64,000 bases of DNA from Achromobacter sp. MYb9 (GCF_002975275.1 NZ_PCOQ01000030.1:1-64000), one strand, 5' to 3'; positions 17,466 through 26,465 are shown, counted from the first letter of the stretch. The notes: generated by a model not told the origin, from the sequence alone. A program made the numbers and translations.

Positions 17466-18013
17466 GCAACGATTCCCGATTCTGGGGGTGCCCCGCCCGT
17501 GGGCACTTCAAGGATGGGCGACGACACATCGCTGTGCGCTTCCGCGGCGACTGCCTGGCCTTCCTGCTCCATCAGCGCCACGATGCGTTCCAGCGACAAC
17601 GTGATCGTGGCTTGCTCGAGTTCCGGCAAGGCGTTCAGTGCGTCAGCCAGATGCTTCTGCAGCGGCGACGGCGCGCCCTGCGCCAATTCCCGGCCGGCGT
17701 CGGTGGCCGTGACAAAGACGATGCGGCGGTCTTCACGCCCGCGTTCCCGGCGGATGAACCCTTTGTCTTCCAGGCGATCCAGGATGCCGACCACCGTGCT
17801 CGGGCTGACGTGCATCTCGCGGCTGATGGCGGTGGCCGTCATCGGGCCGTTGGCCATCACCGTGCGCAAGCACATCAGTTGGGGCGCGGTGATGTGGCTG
17901 ACCGCGGACAACTGGCGCGAGTGCAGTGCGATCGAACGCGTAATGCGGCGCAGGGCTCGCAAGATGCGCAGGTCGTACTGCTGTGTCGGATCGGAATGCG
18001 CGGGGCTGTTCAT
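17462..18013 (-). CDS. ectR: EctR, MarR-family regulator of the ectoine operon
   Basis: A 183-residue winged-helix protein. The MarR core is clear: SRQLSAVSHITAPQLMCLRTV, MTATAISREMHVSPSTVVGILDRLEDKGFIRRERGREDRRIVFVTAT. It is the first gene of the ect operon and overlaps ectA by four bases. EctR proteins are known repressors of ect genes in several halotolerant bacteria; repression here and relief at high osmolarity are inferred. The start at 18013 was chosen because longer readings run into the divergent regulator. A good promoter lies upstream at 18050-18078. Confidence 0.9.
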   Translation of the reverse strand: MNSPAHSDPTQQYDLRILRALRRITRSIALHSRQLSAVSHITAPQLMCLRTVMANGPMTATAISREMHVSPSTVVGILDRLEDKGFIRRERGREDRRIVFVTATDAGRELAQGAPSPLQKHLADALNALPELEQATITLSLERIVALMEQEGQAVAAEAHSDVSSPILEVPTGGAPPESGIVA

Positions 18014-18049
18014 GGAAATAAGGGTTCGGTCAAATTGATTTCTACACGA

Positions 18050-18078
18050 ATGATATGCGCACGATTTATTCGAGTCAA
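18050..18078 (-). promoter_or_regulatory. Sigma-70 type promoter of ectRABCD
   Basis: On the minus strand TTGACT (18073-18078) and TATCAT (18050-18055) are separated by exactly 17 bases. The arms CGAAT (18047-18051) and ATTCG (18068-18072) form an inverted repeat overlapping the promoter and could be an EctR operator. Confidence 0.7.
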
Positions 18079-18207
18079 ACAAAAATCGCCCTGCATGATG
18101 TAAATAAATAAACACGGAATTGCAGAAGATGACCGCAGGATTGCCGGACTTGACGTGGCTTCCCCCGGGCTGGCACCCATCGCGCCTCTTAGTGTAAATC
18201 CCGATAT

Positions 18208-18221
18208 AAAACATATGTTTT
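18208..18221. promoter_or_regulatory. 14-bp palindrome upstream of the RpiR-type gene
   Basis: AAAACATATGTTTT is a perfect palindrome in an AT-rich stretch, 24 bases before the RpiR start. It is a plausible operator in this divergent regulatory region; which protein binds it cannot be told. Confidence 0.45.
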
Positions 18222-18244
18222 TTTAAAAGAACAGGATTTATCAT

Positions 18245-19210
18245 TTGTTTTTTATGACATCGAAAGCCATGCCCCTGCCCCCTCACATCGCCCAGACGCT
18301 GCAGGAAAAACTGGAGTCGCTGCCGCCCGAGCTGCAACGCGCGGCGCACTGGGTCGTGGCACACCCCGCCGAAGTCGGCTTGTGGTCCATGCGCCGCCAG
18401 GCCCAGGCGCTGGGCGTGGCGCCCGCCACCATGTTGCGGCTGGCGCGGGCAATCGGCTATGCCAGTTACGAGGATTTCCGGCAACCGTTCCAACAGGCGC
18501 TTGCCGGCGCGGGCAACCCCGGGCTGCGCGACCGCGCCGCCGCCCTGCAAGCCGCCGCCGACGCCCCGGATTCGCCCGACGCCCCCGGCCACGACGTACT
18601 GACCGACTACCAGATTCAGGCCATGAGTTCGGTTTGCACCTTGAATCCGCCGGGCGCATTCGACGCCGCCGTGCAGACCCTGCTGAATGCGCGCCAGGTC
18701 GGTTTCCTGGGAACCCGGTCGGCGTTTGGCATCGCGTTCCAGATGCGCTACGCGTATCAGCTGGTGCGCCGCAACAGCGTGCTCATCGACGGCCTGGGCG
18801 GCGCGCCCGCCGAACAGGCCGACAACCTGGACGCCGGCGACGCGCTGATCGTCATCTCGCAGGCGCCCTACCCCACGGCCACGGTGCAATTGGCCCGCCA
18901 GGCCGCCCAGCACGGTGTCGCGCTGATTGCGCTGACCGACGACCCGCTGTCGCCGTTGGCCGTCGAGGCCCGGCACACGCTGCGCTTTGCGCCGCCCGAC
19001 CGCGACGGCGTCCAGGCGCGGCCCGCGCGGCATGGGCCGGGGTCGTTCTTCCACACCACCGCAGGCCTACTGGGCCTGGCCGAACACCTGATTGCGCGCC
19101 TGACGGCCCGCGGCGGCGCCGACGTCCTGAATCGCCTGACGGAAGTCGAAGCACGACTTCGTACCGACAACGTCTACTGGACCGCGCCCGCCTCGCGCCG
19201 GCCGGGCTGA
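18245..19210 (+). CDS. RpiR-family transcriptional regulator (HTH + SIS)
   Basis: A 321-residue regulator. An N-terminal HTH_6 domain (about residues 15-90, with LPPELQRAAHWVVAHPAEV and ALGVAPATMLRLARAIGY) binds DNA. The C-terminal SIS domain (about 140-265, with RQVGFLGTRSAFGIAFQMRYA and ALIVISQAPYP) normally senses phosphosugars. The start used is a TTG at 18245 because AGGA lies eight bases upstream; an ATG three codons later is the alternative. It heads a plus-strand group with an aminotransferase and a TRAP transporter and probably controls them, with the effector likely an amino compound or its product. Confidence 0.87.
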   Translation: MFFMTSKAMPLPPHIAQTLQEKLESLPPELQRAAHWVVAHPAEVGLWSMRRQAQALGVAPATMLRLARAIGYASYEDFRQPFQQALAGAGNPGLRDRAAALQAAADAPDSPDAPGHDVLTDYQIQAMSSVCTLNPPGAFDAAVQTLLNARQVGFLGTRSAFGIAFQMRYAYQLVRRNSVLIDGLGGAPAEQADNLDAGDALIVISQAPYPTATVQLARQAAQHGVALIALTDDPLSPLAVEARHTLRFAPPDRDGVQARPARHGPGSFFHTTAGLLGLAEHLIARLTARGGADVLNRLTEVEARLRTDNVYWTAPASRRPG

Positions 19211-19254
19211 CCGCCCTTCTACCCCCTCCCTCTCCCACGCATCACGGAAATGCC

Positions 19255-20595
19255 ATGAGCCGAACCCACGTCCTGCATCGTTCTTTACGCCAGACGCCGC
19301 CTGTCGCCGTACACGGCCAGGGCGTGTGGATCCACGACAGCGCCGGCCGCGCCTATCTCGACGGATCAGGCGGCGCGGCGGTTTCGTGCCTGGGCCACAA
19401 TCACCCCGACATCCAGGCCGCGATGCACGCGCAGATCGACGCGCTGGCTTACGCCCACACCAGCTTTTTCACGACCGAAGTCGCCGAGCAGTTGGCCGAC
19501 CGACTGGTGGCCGACGCACCCGAGGGCATTTCACACGCCTATTTCGTGTCGGGCGGCTCCGAAGCCGTGGAAGCGGCGTTGAAGATGGCGCGCCAGTACT
19601 TTGTGGAAACCGGCCAGCCGGAACGCCGTCATATCGTGGCGCGGCGTCAGAGCTACCACGGCAACACGCTGGGTGCATTGGCGGTGGGCGGCAATGCCTG
19701 GCGCCGTGCGCAATTCGCGCCGCTGCTGATCGACGTCGAACACGTCTCGCCCTGCTACGCCTACCGCGACCAGCGCCCTGACGAAAGCGCCGAGCAATAC
19801 GGCAAGCGCCTGGCCGACGAACTGGACCAGACCTTTGAAAAACTGGGCGCCGGCACGGTGATGGCTTTCGTAGCCGAGCCAGTGGTGGGCGCCACGTCGG
19901 GCGCCGTGACCGCCGTGCCTGGCTATTTCCGCCGGATCCGCGAGGTGTGCGACCGCCACGGCGTGCTGCTGATCGCCGATGAAGTGATGTGCGGCATGGG
20001 CCGAACCGGCACGCTCTACGCCGTGGAGCAGGAAGGCATCGTCCCCGACCTGATCACCATCGCCAAGGGCCTGGGCGGCGGATACCAGCCGATTGGCGCC
20101 GTGATGGCGCAACAGCGCATCGTGGACGCCATGCAGCAAGGCAGCGGCTTCTTCCAGCATGGCCATACCTATCTGGGTCACGCTATCGCCTGCGCCGCTT
20201 CGCTTGCCGTGCAGGACGTCATCCGGCGCGACAACCTGCTGGCGCGGGTGCGCGAACAGGGTGCGGGCTTGCGCCAGCGGCTGGAACACGCCCTGGGCGA
20301 ACACCCGCATGTGGGCGACATCCGCGGCCGCGGCCTCTTCATGGGCATCGAACTGGTGCAGGACCGTGGCACGAAGCAGACATTCGACCCCGCCTTGACG
20401 CTGCATGCGCGGATCAAGCGCGAAGCCATGGCCCGCGGCCTGATGGTCTACCCGATGGGCGGGACCATCGATGGCCGCCAGGGCGACCATGTGTTGCTGG
20501 CTCCGCCCTTCATCATTTCCGACGACGAACTGGACCAATTGACTGAACGCGTGGCTGGCGCCATCGACGCCGCCATTGCGCAGGCGCGCGCGTAG
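19255..20595 (+). CDS. Class III PLP-dependent aminotransferase
   Basis: A 446-residue omega-aminotransferase. Motifs: SHAYFVSGGSEAVEAALKMA, the Asp motif LLIADEVMCGMGRTG and the PLP lysine in LITIAKGLGGGYQPIGAV. It lies 44 bases after the RpiR gene and upstream of a TAXI-TRAP transporter. The family includes enzymes for beta-alanine, GABA, taurine and aromatic or diamine substrates; sequence alone does not decide. Context suggests it transaminates the compound imported by the adjacent transporter. Confidence 0.88.
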   Translation: MSRTHVLHRSLRQTPPVAVHGQGVWIHDSAGRAYLDGSGGAAVSCLGHNHPDIQAAMHAQIDALAYAHTSFFTTEVAEQLADRLVADAPEGISHAYFVSGGSEAVEAALKMARQYFVETGQPERRHIVARRQSYHGNTLGALAVGGNAWRRAQFAPLLIDVEHVSPCYAYRDQRPDESAEQYGKRLADELDQTFEKLGAGTVMAFVAEPVVGATSGAVTAVPGYFRRIREVCDRHGVLLIADEVMCGMGRTGTLYAVEQEGIVPDLITIAKGLGGGYQPIGAVMAQQRIVDAMQQGSGFFQHGHTYLGHAIACAASLAVQDVIRRDNLLARVREQGAGLRQRLEHALGEHPHVGDIRGRGLFMGIELVQDRGTKQTFDPALTLHARIKREAMARGLMVYPMGGTIDGRQGDHVLLAPPFIISDDELDQLTERVAGAIDAAIAQARA

Positions 20596-20749
20596 CGCCC
20601 GCCTGCACGCGCGGCGAGGGGATCCGCCGCGCGCCGCCCGCCTTGCGGGCACGTGATGATTCGCACAGGACGTCCCGCAGGCTCGCGGGGCGGCTCGACC
20701 GCCGGCAAAGACCGGCAAATCACGGGGAAAAACCCCATAAGGAGTTTGC

Positions 20750-21754
20750 ATGACCACGTCCGTCAAACATCCCTTGGGCCATCGCAACGCCTGGACGCTT
20801 GCTGCGGCAGGCTTGGCCACGGCATTGCTGTCCATGGCGTCGGCGCCCGCCGCCGCCCAACAAAAGTTCGTCAGCATCGGCACAGGCGGCGTCACCGGCG
20901 TCTACTATGCCGCGGGCGGCGCCATTTGCCGCCTGGTCAACAAGGACCGCGCCACGCACGGGATCCGCTGTTCGGTGGAATCCACCGGCGGCTCGGTGTT
21001 CAACGCCAACACCATCAAGGCAGGCGAACTTGACCTGGGCGTCGTGCAATCCGACGTCGGCTTCAACGCCTACAACGGCGAAGGCCAATTCAAGCAAGCC
21101 GGACCCTATCCCAAGTTGCGGTCCGTATTCTCTCTTCACCCCGAACCCTTCACCGTCGTCACCCGCAAAGACGCGAACATCACGCGCTTCGAGGATTTGA
21201 AGGGCAAGCGCTTCAACGTCGGCAACCCGGGCTCGGGCACGCGCGCGTCGATGGAGGAGCTGTTGGCCACGATGGGATGGACGCTGAAGGACTTCTCGCT
21301 GGCCTCGGAACTGCGCCCCGACGAGCACGGCTCCGCCGTATGCGATGGCAAGATCGACGGCTTCTTCTATGGCGTGGGCCACCCGTCGGCCAACATCCAG
21401 GACCCCACCACCAGCTGCGGCGCCAAGCTGGTCTCGCTGACCGGCCCGGCGGTGGACAAGCTGGTTGAGAAGTACCCCTACTACGCCCACGCCACGATCC
21501 CGGCCGGGCTGTATCCGAACAACCCCACCGAAACCAAGACGTACGGCGTCACGGCGACGTTCGTCACCTCCGCCGACGTGCCGGACGCCACGGTCTACAC
21601 CGTGGTCAAGGCCGTGTTCGACAACTTCGACGACTTCAAGAAGTTGCATCCGGCATTCGCCAACCTGAAGCCGGCCGACATGGTGAAGAACGGCTTGTCG
21701 GCGCCGCTGCATCCCGGGGCTGAAAAGTACTTCAAGGAAAAGGGCCTGCTGTAA
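20750..21754 (+). CDS. TAXI-family TRAP transporter solute-binding protein
   Basis: A 334-residue periplasmic protein. Signal peptide to about residue 37 (SMASAPAAAQQ), then the family start KFVSIGTGGVTGVYYAAGGAICRLVN, and VESTGGSVFNANTIKAGELDLGVVQSD, which bind carboxylate ligands. The conserved GNPGSGTRASMEELLA and DGFFYGVGHPSANIQD are present. It delivers substrate to the fused permease encoded next. A ribosome site AAGGAG sits seven bases before the ATG. Known TAXI ligands are few (glutamate among them); substrate here is unassigned but an amino acid is plausible from the neighbouring aminotransferase. Confidence 0.92.
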   Translation: MTTSVKHPLGHRNAWTLAAAGLATALLSMASAPAAAQQKFVSIGTGGVTGVYYAAGGAICRLVNKDRATHGIRCSVESTGGSVFNANTIKAGELDLGVVQSDVGFNAYNGEGQFKQAGPYPKLRSVFSLHPEPFTVVTRKDANITRFEDLKGKRFNVGNPGSGTRASMEELLATMGWTLKDFSLASELRPDEHGSAVCDGKIDGFFYGVGHPSANIQDPTTSCGAKLVSLTGPAVDKLVEKYPYYAHATIPAGLYPNNPTETKTYGVTATFVTSADVPDATVYTVVKAVFDNFDDFKKLHPAFANLKPADMVKNGLSAPLHPGAEKYFKEKGLL

Positions 21755-21841
21755 GGCCTTTGGCCAGCGCGCGTCCGCTACGCGCCTGGACTCATCGCGC
21801 GCCGCTCTGCCGGCGCGCGCCATGATACGTAGGGGAATTTC

Positions 21842-24460
21842 ATGACAAAAGAGCCGCACACGCCGGCCCCGGACCTGGAACAGCTTGTCGCCGACGCCGA
21901 CCGCGGCGGCCGCAACGTGGGCGGTGTCGCCGGCGCCACGCTGGCCGCGGGCGCGCTGATCTGGTCCTTTTTCCAACTCTGGTATGCGTCGCCGCTGCCG
22001 TTCTCGTTCAATTGGGGCATCTTCAACGACACCGAGGCGCGCGCGCTGCATCTGGGCGTTGCGATGTTCCTGGGCTATCTGGCGTATCCGGCCAGCAAAC
22101 GCTCCGCGCGCGACCGCATGCCCTGGTATGACTGGGTCCTGGCGCTGGCCGCCGGCTTTTGCGGCAGCTATCTGTACGTCTTCTATAACGAATTGGCCGG
22201 CCGCCCCGGGCAGCCGACGCCGATGGACGTGGCCACCGCAGCCATTGGCCTGGCGCTGCTGCTGGAAGTCACGCGCCGCGCGCTCGGCCTGCCCATGACC
22301 GTGCTGGGACTGGTGTTCGTGGCCTACGCGCTGGCGGGCCCCTGGTTGCCTGATGTGCTGGCCCACCGCGGCGCATCGATCGAACGTCTGATGTCGCACA
22401 TGTGGCTGACCACCGAAGGCGTGTATGGCGTTGCGCTGGGTGTGTCGGTGTCGTATATCTTCATCTTCGTTCTGCTGGGGTCGATGCTGGACAAGTGCGG
22501 CGCCGGCAACTACATGATGCAGGTCTCGTTTGCACTGCTGGGCCATCTGCGAGGCGGACCGGCCAAGGTGGCCGTCGTGTCATCCGCGGTCAACGGCCTG
22601 GTGTCGGCGTCGTCGGTGGCCAATGTGGTCACCGGCGGGATCTTCACGATCCCCCTCATGAAGAAGGCCGGCTATGGCGGCGTGCGGGCGGGCGCGATTG
22701 AAACCGCGTCATCCGTCAACGGCCAGATCATGCCGCCGGTCATGGGCGCGGCCGCGTTCCTGATGATCGAATACGTCGGCATCCCCTACACGGACATCAT
22801 CCGCCACGCGATCCTGCCGGCCTCGATCTCCTACATCGCGCTGTTCTACATCGTCCACCTTGAAGCGCTGAAGTTGGGCATCCAGCCGATGATGGCCGCA
22901 GGGCCCGCCCGCACGCCGCTGCAGAAGCTGGCGGGATGGGGCATGGGCATCAGCGGCACGCTGCTGGTGATGGGCGCGGCCTATTGGATAGGCACCGGCG
23001 TGCAGGCACTGGCGGGCGCCGCGGCCATCTGGGTGCTGCTTGCGATACTGGCGGCGCTCTACCTGTGGCTGCTGCGTGTCGCCGCGGCGCATCCTGACCT
23101 GCCGCAGGACATCGACGTCAATCATCCCGTGCGGCCCGAGCCTTGGCCCACCGTGCGCGCCGGGCTGTATTTCCTGATCCCGATCGGCATCCTGGTGTGG
23201 TGCCTGAGCGTGGAGGAACTGTCCGCGGGCCTCTCCGCTTTCTGGGCTGCGACGGCGATGCTGTTCCAGATGGTGACCCAGCGCCCCCTGATCGCCTGGT
23301 TCCGCAAGCAGGACGCGGCCCCGGCATGGCGCCAGGGCTGGCGTGACGCCATCGGCGGCCTGCAGGACGGCGCGCGCAACATGATCGGCATCGCGATCGC
23401 GTGTGGCACGGCCGGCCTGATCGTCGGTGCCATCACGTTGACCGGCCTGGGCCTGCGCATGACCGCCTTCGTCGAACTGGTGTCGATGGGCAACGTGCTG
23501 CTGATGCTGATCTTCACCGCGCTGGTCTGCCTGGTCCTGGGCCTGGGCATGCCGACAACCGCGAACTACATCCTGATGGCGACATTGATGGCGCCGGTGG
23601 TCGTGGAACTGGGCGCGCAAAACGGCCTGGTCATCCCGCTGATCGCGGTGCACATGTTCGTGTTCTATTACGGCATCATGGCCGACATCACGCCGCCGGT
23701 GGGCCTGGCCACGTTCGCGGCGGCGGCGATATCGGGCGAAGATCCGATCAAGACCGGCATCCAGGGGGTCACTTACGCCGCGCGCACCGCCATCCTGCCA
23801 TTCATGTTCGTGTTCAATCCGACCCTGCTGCTGATTGACGTCGACTACGGCTGGGAATTGGCCCTGGTCGTGGCCGGCGCGACGTTGGCATCCCTGACCT
23901 TTGCCGCGGCCACCATGCGGTGGTTCCGCACGCGCTGCACCTGGACCGAGGTGGGCGTGCTGCTGCTTGCGACGTTCATGCTGTTCCGTCCCGACTGGTT
24001 CATGGACTACCTTGCGCCACAATACGAAAGCCGTCCCGCCGCCGACATGCAGACAATCGCCGGCGCGCTGCCGGACAACGGCCGCCTGACCGTGGTGCTG
24101 CGCGGAATAAACCTGGAAGGCGATGAGCTGACCAAGACCGTCGCGGTTGCCCTGCCGGCGTTGGAAACCGGCGCCGGCGCGCCAGACGCCGGACGCCGGC
24201 GCCTGGCCGAAGCCGGTGTGACGCTGATGAGCCTGGGCGACCAGACACAGATCGGCGGCGTCCGGTTCGGCAGCCGGGCCCAGCGCTCGGGCTGGGAGCA
24301 AGGCTGGGACGTGCTGGAGGTCAAAGCGCCGAATCCGGGACGCTGGTCGGACCATTGGGTCTACCTGCCCGCGTTGCTGCTGTTGGCCGGCATGTGGATG
24401 CGGCAAGGCAGGCGAGACGGCGGCGCCGCGATCGGGCGGCTGCGTGCCCGATCGGCCTGA
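21842..24460 (+). CDS. TRAP transporter fused permease (DctQM type) with C-terminal DUF3394 domain
   Basis: An 872-residue integral membrane protein. The N-terminal 200 residues are the small-subunit (4TM) part; the remainder up to about residue 700 is the large DctM part, with SSVNGQIMPPVMGAAAFLM and LGLGMPTTANYILMA and MADITPPVGLATFAAAA repeats that bind sodium and substrate. Residues about 725-830 form a soluble domain of DUF3394 type (GRLTVVLRGINLEGDEL, RSGWEQGWDVLEV), followed by a last membrane span. This fusion is normal for TAXI systems. Its stop (24458-24460) abuts the stop of the convergent gene with no spacer. Confidence 0.93.
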   Translation: MTKEPHTPAPDLEQLVADADRGGRNVGGVAGATLAAGALIWSFFQLWYASPLPFSFNWGIFNDTEARALHLGVAMFLGYLAYPASKRSARDRMPWYDWVLALAAGFCGSYLYVFYNELAGRPGQPTPMDVATAAIGLALLLEVTRRALGLPMTVLGLVFVAYALAGPWLPDVLAHRGASIERLMSHMWLTTEGVYGVALGVSVSYIFIFVLLGSMLDKCGAGNYMMQVSFALLGHLRGGPAKVAVVSSAVNGLVSASSVANVVTGGIFTIPLMKKAGYGGVRAGAIETASSVNGQIMPPVMGAAAFLMIEYVGIPYTDIIRHAILPASISYIALFYIVHLEALKLGIQPMMAAGPARTPLQKLAGWGMGISGTLLVMGAAYWIGTGVQALAGAAAIWVLLAILAALYLWLLRVAAAHPDLPQDIDVNHPVRPEPWPTVRAGLYFLIPIGILVWCLSVEELSAGLSAFWAATAMLFQMVTQRPLIAWFRKQDAAPAWRQGWRDAIGGLQDGARNMIGIAIACGTAGLIVGAITLTGLGLRMTAFVELVSMGNVLLMLIFTALVCLVLGLGMPTTANYILMATLMAPVVVELGAQNGLVIPLIAVHMFVFYYGIMADITPPVGLATFAAAAISGEDPIKTGIQGVTYAARTAILPFMFVFNPTLLLIDVDYGWELALVVAGATLASLTFAAATMRWFRTRCTWTEVGVLLLATFMLFRPDWFMDYLAPQYESRPAADMQTIAGALPDNGRLTVVLRGINLEGDELTKTVAVALPALETGAGAPDAGRRRLAEAGVTLMSLGDQTQIGGVRFGSRAQRSGWEQGWDVLEVKAPNPGRWSDHWVYLPALLLLAGMWMRQGRRDGGAAIGRLRARSA

Positions 24461-25681
24461 TCACTGCGCGCGCGCCCTCCGCCAGGGCGGCAACGTCCCG
24501 ATGGTAAGCGCGCGCAGGAACCATTCCACCGGGCCATAGGCATGCCGGCGTAGCCACCAGGCCGACAACGGCAGTTGCGCCGCGAAAATGGCCACCGCGA
24601 TGCCGGTGGCCGCCAGCGGCGACACCGACGCGAACAGCCGCAAGCCCCAGCCCGTGAACAGGAAAGCGCAAACGACCGACTGCATCAGGTAGTTGGTCAG
24701 CGCCATCCGGCCCGCCGGCGCCAGCCAGACGCCGACGAATCCAAGCGCCCTGGTCCGCAGGGCCAGCAGGAAGGCGGCGGCGTAAGACATGCTGAGCAAC
24801 GGCGCGGTCAGCAAGTCCGCCGCCAACCCCGGAAGTTCCCAGGCACCACCGGCGAACGGTAGCGACGACGTGGCGTACAACGCCGACCCGGCCAACCCCG
24901 GTAACAATCCGAGTGCGCACAGCAGGCCCAGCACGCGAGGCTGCCGCCAAGGATTCGCCAACGCCTCGCGCCGACCCAGCGCATAGCCCGCGAGGAACAT
25001 CGCAAAGACGAACGGGCCCTGCACGAACAGGACCGTGAACCAGACGCTCGCGGTCAATTCCTGGATGTGCTGCGCGATCGTCGTGGCGATGGTGCCGCGG
25101 TAGGCCTCGATAGAGGCCAGCGCTTCCGCTTTATATAGCGCCTGGTAGCCGGCGGGCACGGGATCCAGGAAACTCAAGGCTCCCAGAATCGCCCACGCCA
25201 CCGAGGCCAGCACGATCAACCACAACGCGGCGCGCAGTGCGCGCTTGGGCGCCATCCGCCGGCAACACAGCAGCCCCAGGCCCAGCAACGAATAGGTCAG
25301 CAGGATGTCGCCTTGATAGAACAGCACGGCATGCGCCGCACCCAGCAACGCCAGCCCGGCCAGGCGCCGCAGAAAGCGCGGCGCAAAGGCGGCCTGGCTG
25401 CGCTCGGCCGCCGCCATCTGCAACGTGAAGCTATAGCCGAACAGGAAGGAAAACAGCAGGTAGAACTTGGTCTCGAACAACCATGCGATCACCCAGCGCA
25501 CGACCACGTCCAACGGACGGGAATAGGCCGGATCGGTAATGCCCGCGCCATAGAACGGCGACGAGAACACGCCGATGTTCACGATCAGGATGCCAAAGAG
25601 CGCAAAGCCGCGCAGCGCGTCCACATGGGCCAGGCGGCCGGAAGGTTCAGCGGCGGCATGGGATTGAGCGGCGGCGGTCAT
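24461..25681 (-). CDS. DUF418 family multi-span membrane protein
   Basis: A 406-residue membrane protein with about ten hydrophobic spans. The family start VDALRGFALFGILIVNI and the motif FLFGYSFTLQMAAAE identify the DUF418/YeiB family; the C-terminal DUF418 region contains GRMALTNYLMQSVVCAFLFTGWGLRL and ends AYGPVEWFLRALTIGT. Function of the family is unknown; distant similarity to acyltransferase-3 proteins is noted in the literature. It overlaps the upstream tetR stop by four bases, so the two form one unit, and the TetR protein probably controls it. Confidence 0.88.
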   Translation of the reverse strand: MTAAAQSHAAAEPSGRLAHVDALRGFALFGILIVNIGVFSSPFYGAGITDPAYSRPLDVVVRWVIAWLFETKFYLLFSFLFGYSFTLQMAAAERSQAAFAPRFLRRLAGLALLGAAHAVLFYQGDILLTYSLLGLGLLCCRRMAPKRALRAALWLIVLASVAWAILGALSFLDPVPAGYQALYKAEALASIEAYRGTIATTIAQHIQELTASVWFTVLFVQGPFVFAMFLAGYALGRREALANPWRQPRVLGLLCALGLLPGLAGSALYATSSLPFAGGAWELPGLAADLLTAPLLSMSYAAAFLLALRTRALGFVGVWLAPAGRMALTNYLMQSVVCAFLFTGWGLRLFASVSPLAATGIAVAIFAAQLPLSAWWLRRHAYGPVEWFLRALTIGTLPPWRRARAQ

Positions 25682-26322
25682 GCGCGGCCCTTCGCCGCCT
25701 GGCCGCGGCGTGGCGCGGGGTCTCGCGGTGCCGTGGCGGGCGGCAGACTGCGTTCCAGCGCCTGGTCCAGCAAACTGGCGGCAGCCTCGGCGCCAAAAGC
25801 CGGGTCCACCACCGAACGGCTGTAGACCCCATCAAGCAGCAGCAACAACGTGTCCGCCATCTGCGCCAACGGCCGTGGGGCCTCCCGCCCTTTCCAGACC
25901 GCCGCAAGCAAGGTCAACAGGCCGGTCTTGCGCTCGGCCTCGTTCGCCATCACCAACGCATGTACACGGGGATTGCGCACCGCCTCGGCCAGCACTTCCA
26001 TGCCCAGGCGCACAAACGCCGGATCCCGATACAGCGCCAGTTGCCCGTCCACCCACTCCCGCAGCGCTTGGCACGCATCCGGCGCTGCGCCCGCGGCCCG
26101 CATCCGCGACCGGATGTCGTCGGTGTCGGACGCGATCAGCGCTTCGATGATGTCGGCCTTGCTGGCGTAGTAATGGAAAAGGTTGCCCGGGCTCATCGCG
26201 GCCCGTTTGCAGATCTGCGCGGTCGAGGTCGCATGGAAGCCGTGTTCGGCAAAGCAGTGCGCCGCGGCCTCCAGGATGTGGAGGCGACGTTCCTGCTGTT
26301 TGATGGGATCGGTTTTGCGCAT
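25678..26322 (-). CDS. TetR-family transcriptional regulator
   Basis: A 214-residue repressor. The N-terminal helix-turn-helix is typical: ILEAAAHCFAEHGFHATSTAQICKRAAMSPGNLFHYYASKADII (about residues 16-59). The C-terminal ligand domain is not specific. The ATG at 26322 is preceded in frame by GTG at 26325; either may be used. An inverted repeat at 26329-26356 immediately upstream suggests autoregulation. It overlaps the DUF418 gene by four bases. Confidence 0.9.
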   Translation of the reverse strand: MRKTDPIKQQERRLHILEAAAHCFAEHGFHATSTAQICKRAAMSPGNLFHYYASKADIIEALIASDTDDIRSRMRAAGAAPDACQALREWVDGQLALYRDPAFVRLGMEVLAEAVRNPRVHALVMANEAERKTGLLTLLAAVWKGREAPRPLAQMADTLLLLLDGVYSRSVVDPAFGAEAAASLLDQALERSLPPATAPRDPAPRRGQAAKGRA

Positions 26323-26328
26323 CACTTA

Positions 26329-26356
26329 TTAATAGACTGACTGATCTATCTATTAA
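26329..26356. promoter_or_regulatory. Candidate TetR operator
   Basis: Perfect inverted arms TTAATAGA and TCTATTAA separated by 12 bases lie directly in front of the tetR start, in the only AT-rich stretch here. Placement fits an autoregulatory operator. Confidence 0.6.
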
Positions 26357-26381
26357 ATAGCAATGTGCGGAATCCAGTCAA

Positions 26382-26415
26382 GAAAAAAGCGGGCCATCCG
26401 GCCCGCCCTTTCTTA
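26382..26415 (-). terminator. Intrinsic terminator of parC
   Basis: GCGGGCC and GGCCCGC form a hairpin with loop ATCC (or its complement), followed on the minus strand by six T. It lies about 55 bases beyond the parC stop and upstream of tetR. Confidence 0.85.
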
Positions 26416-26465
26416 TCGCCCATCGGCGCAATCGGCGAAGGCCCGATTGCGCCTCCGACGCGCCA

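Noticed and set aside
18100..18113. TAAATAAATAAA short tandem
   Set aside because: Low-complexity AT run in a promoter region, too short to call a repeat element.
17462..19054. Reading ectR from an upstream start at 19054 (530 residues)
   Set aside because: The extra sequence crosses the divergent RpiR gene and lacks family similarity; start at 18013 gives a normal MarR.
19531..24406. Long minus-strand open frames opposite the aminotransferase and TRAP genes
   Set aside because: All lie antisense to genes with clear family motifs; typical third-codon GC effect.
24461..25681. Assigning an acyltransferase function to the DUF418 protein
   Set aside because: The acyltransferase-3 catalytic His motif is not evident; family function remains unknown.
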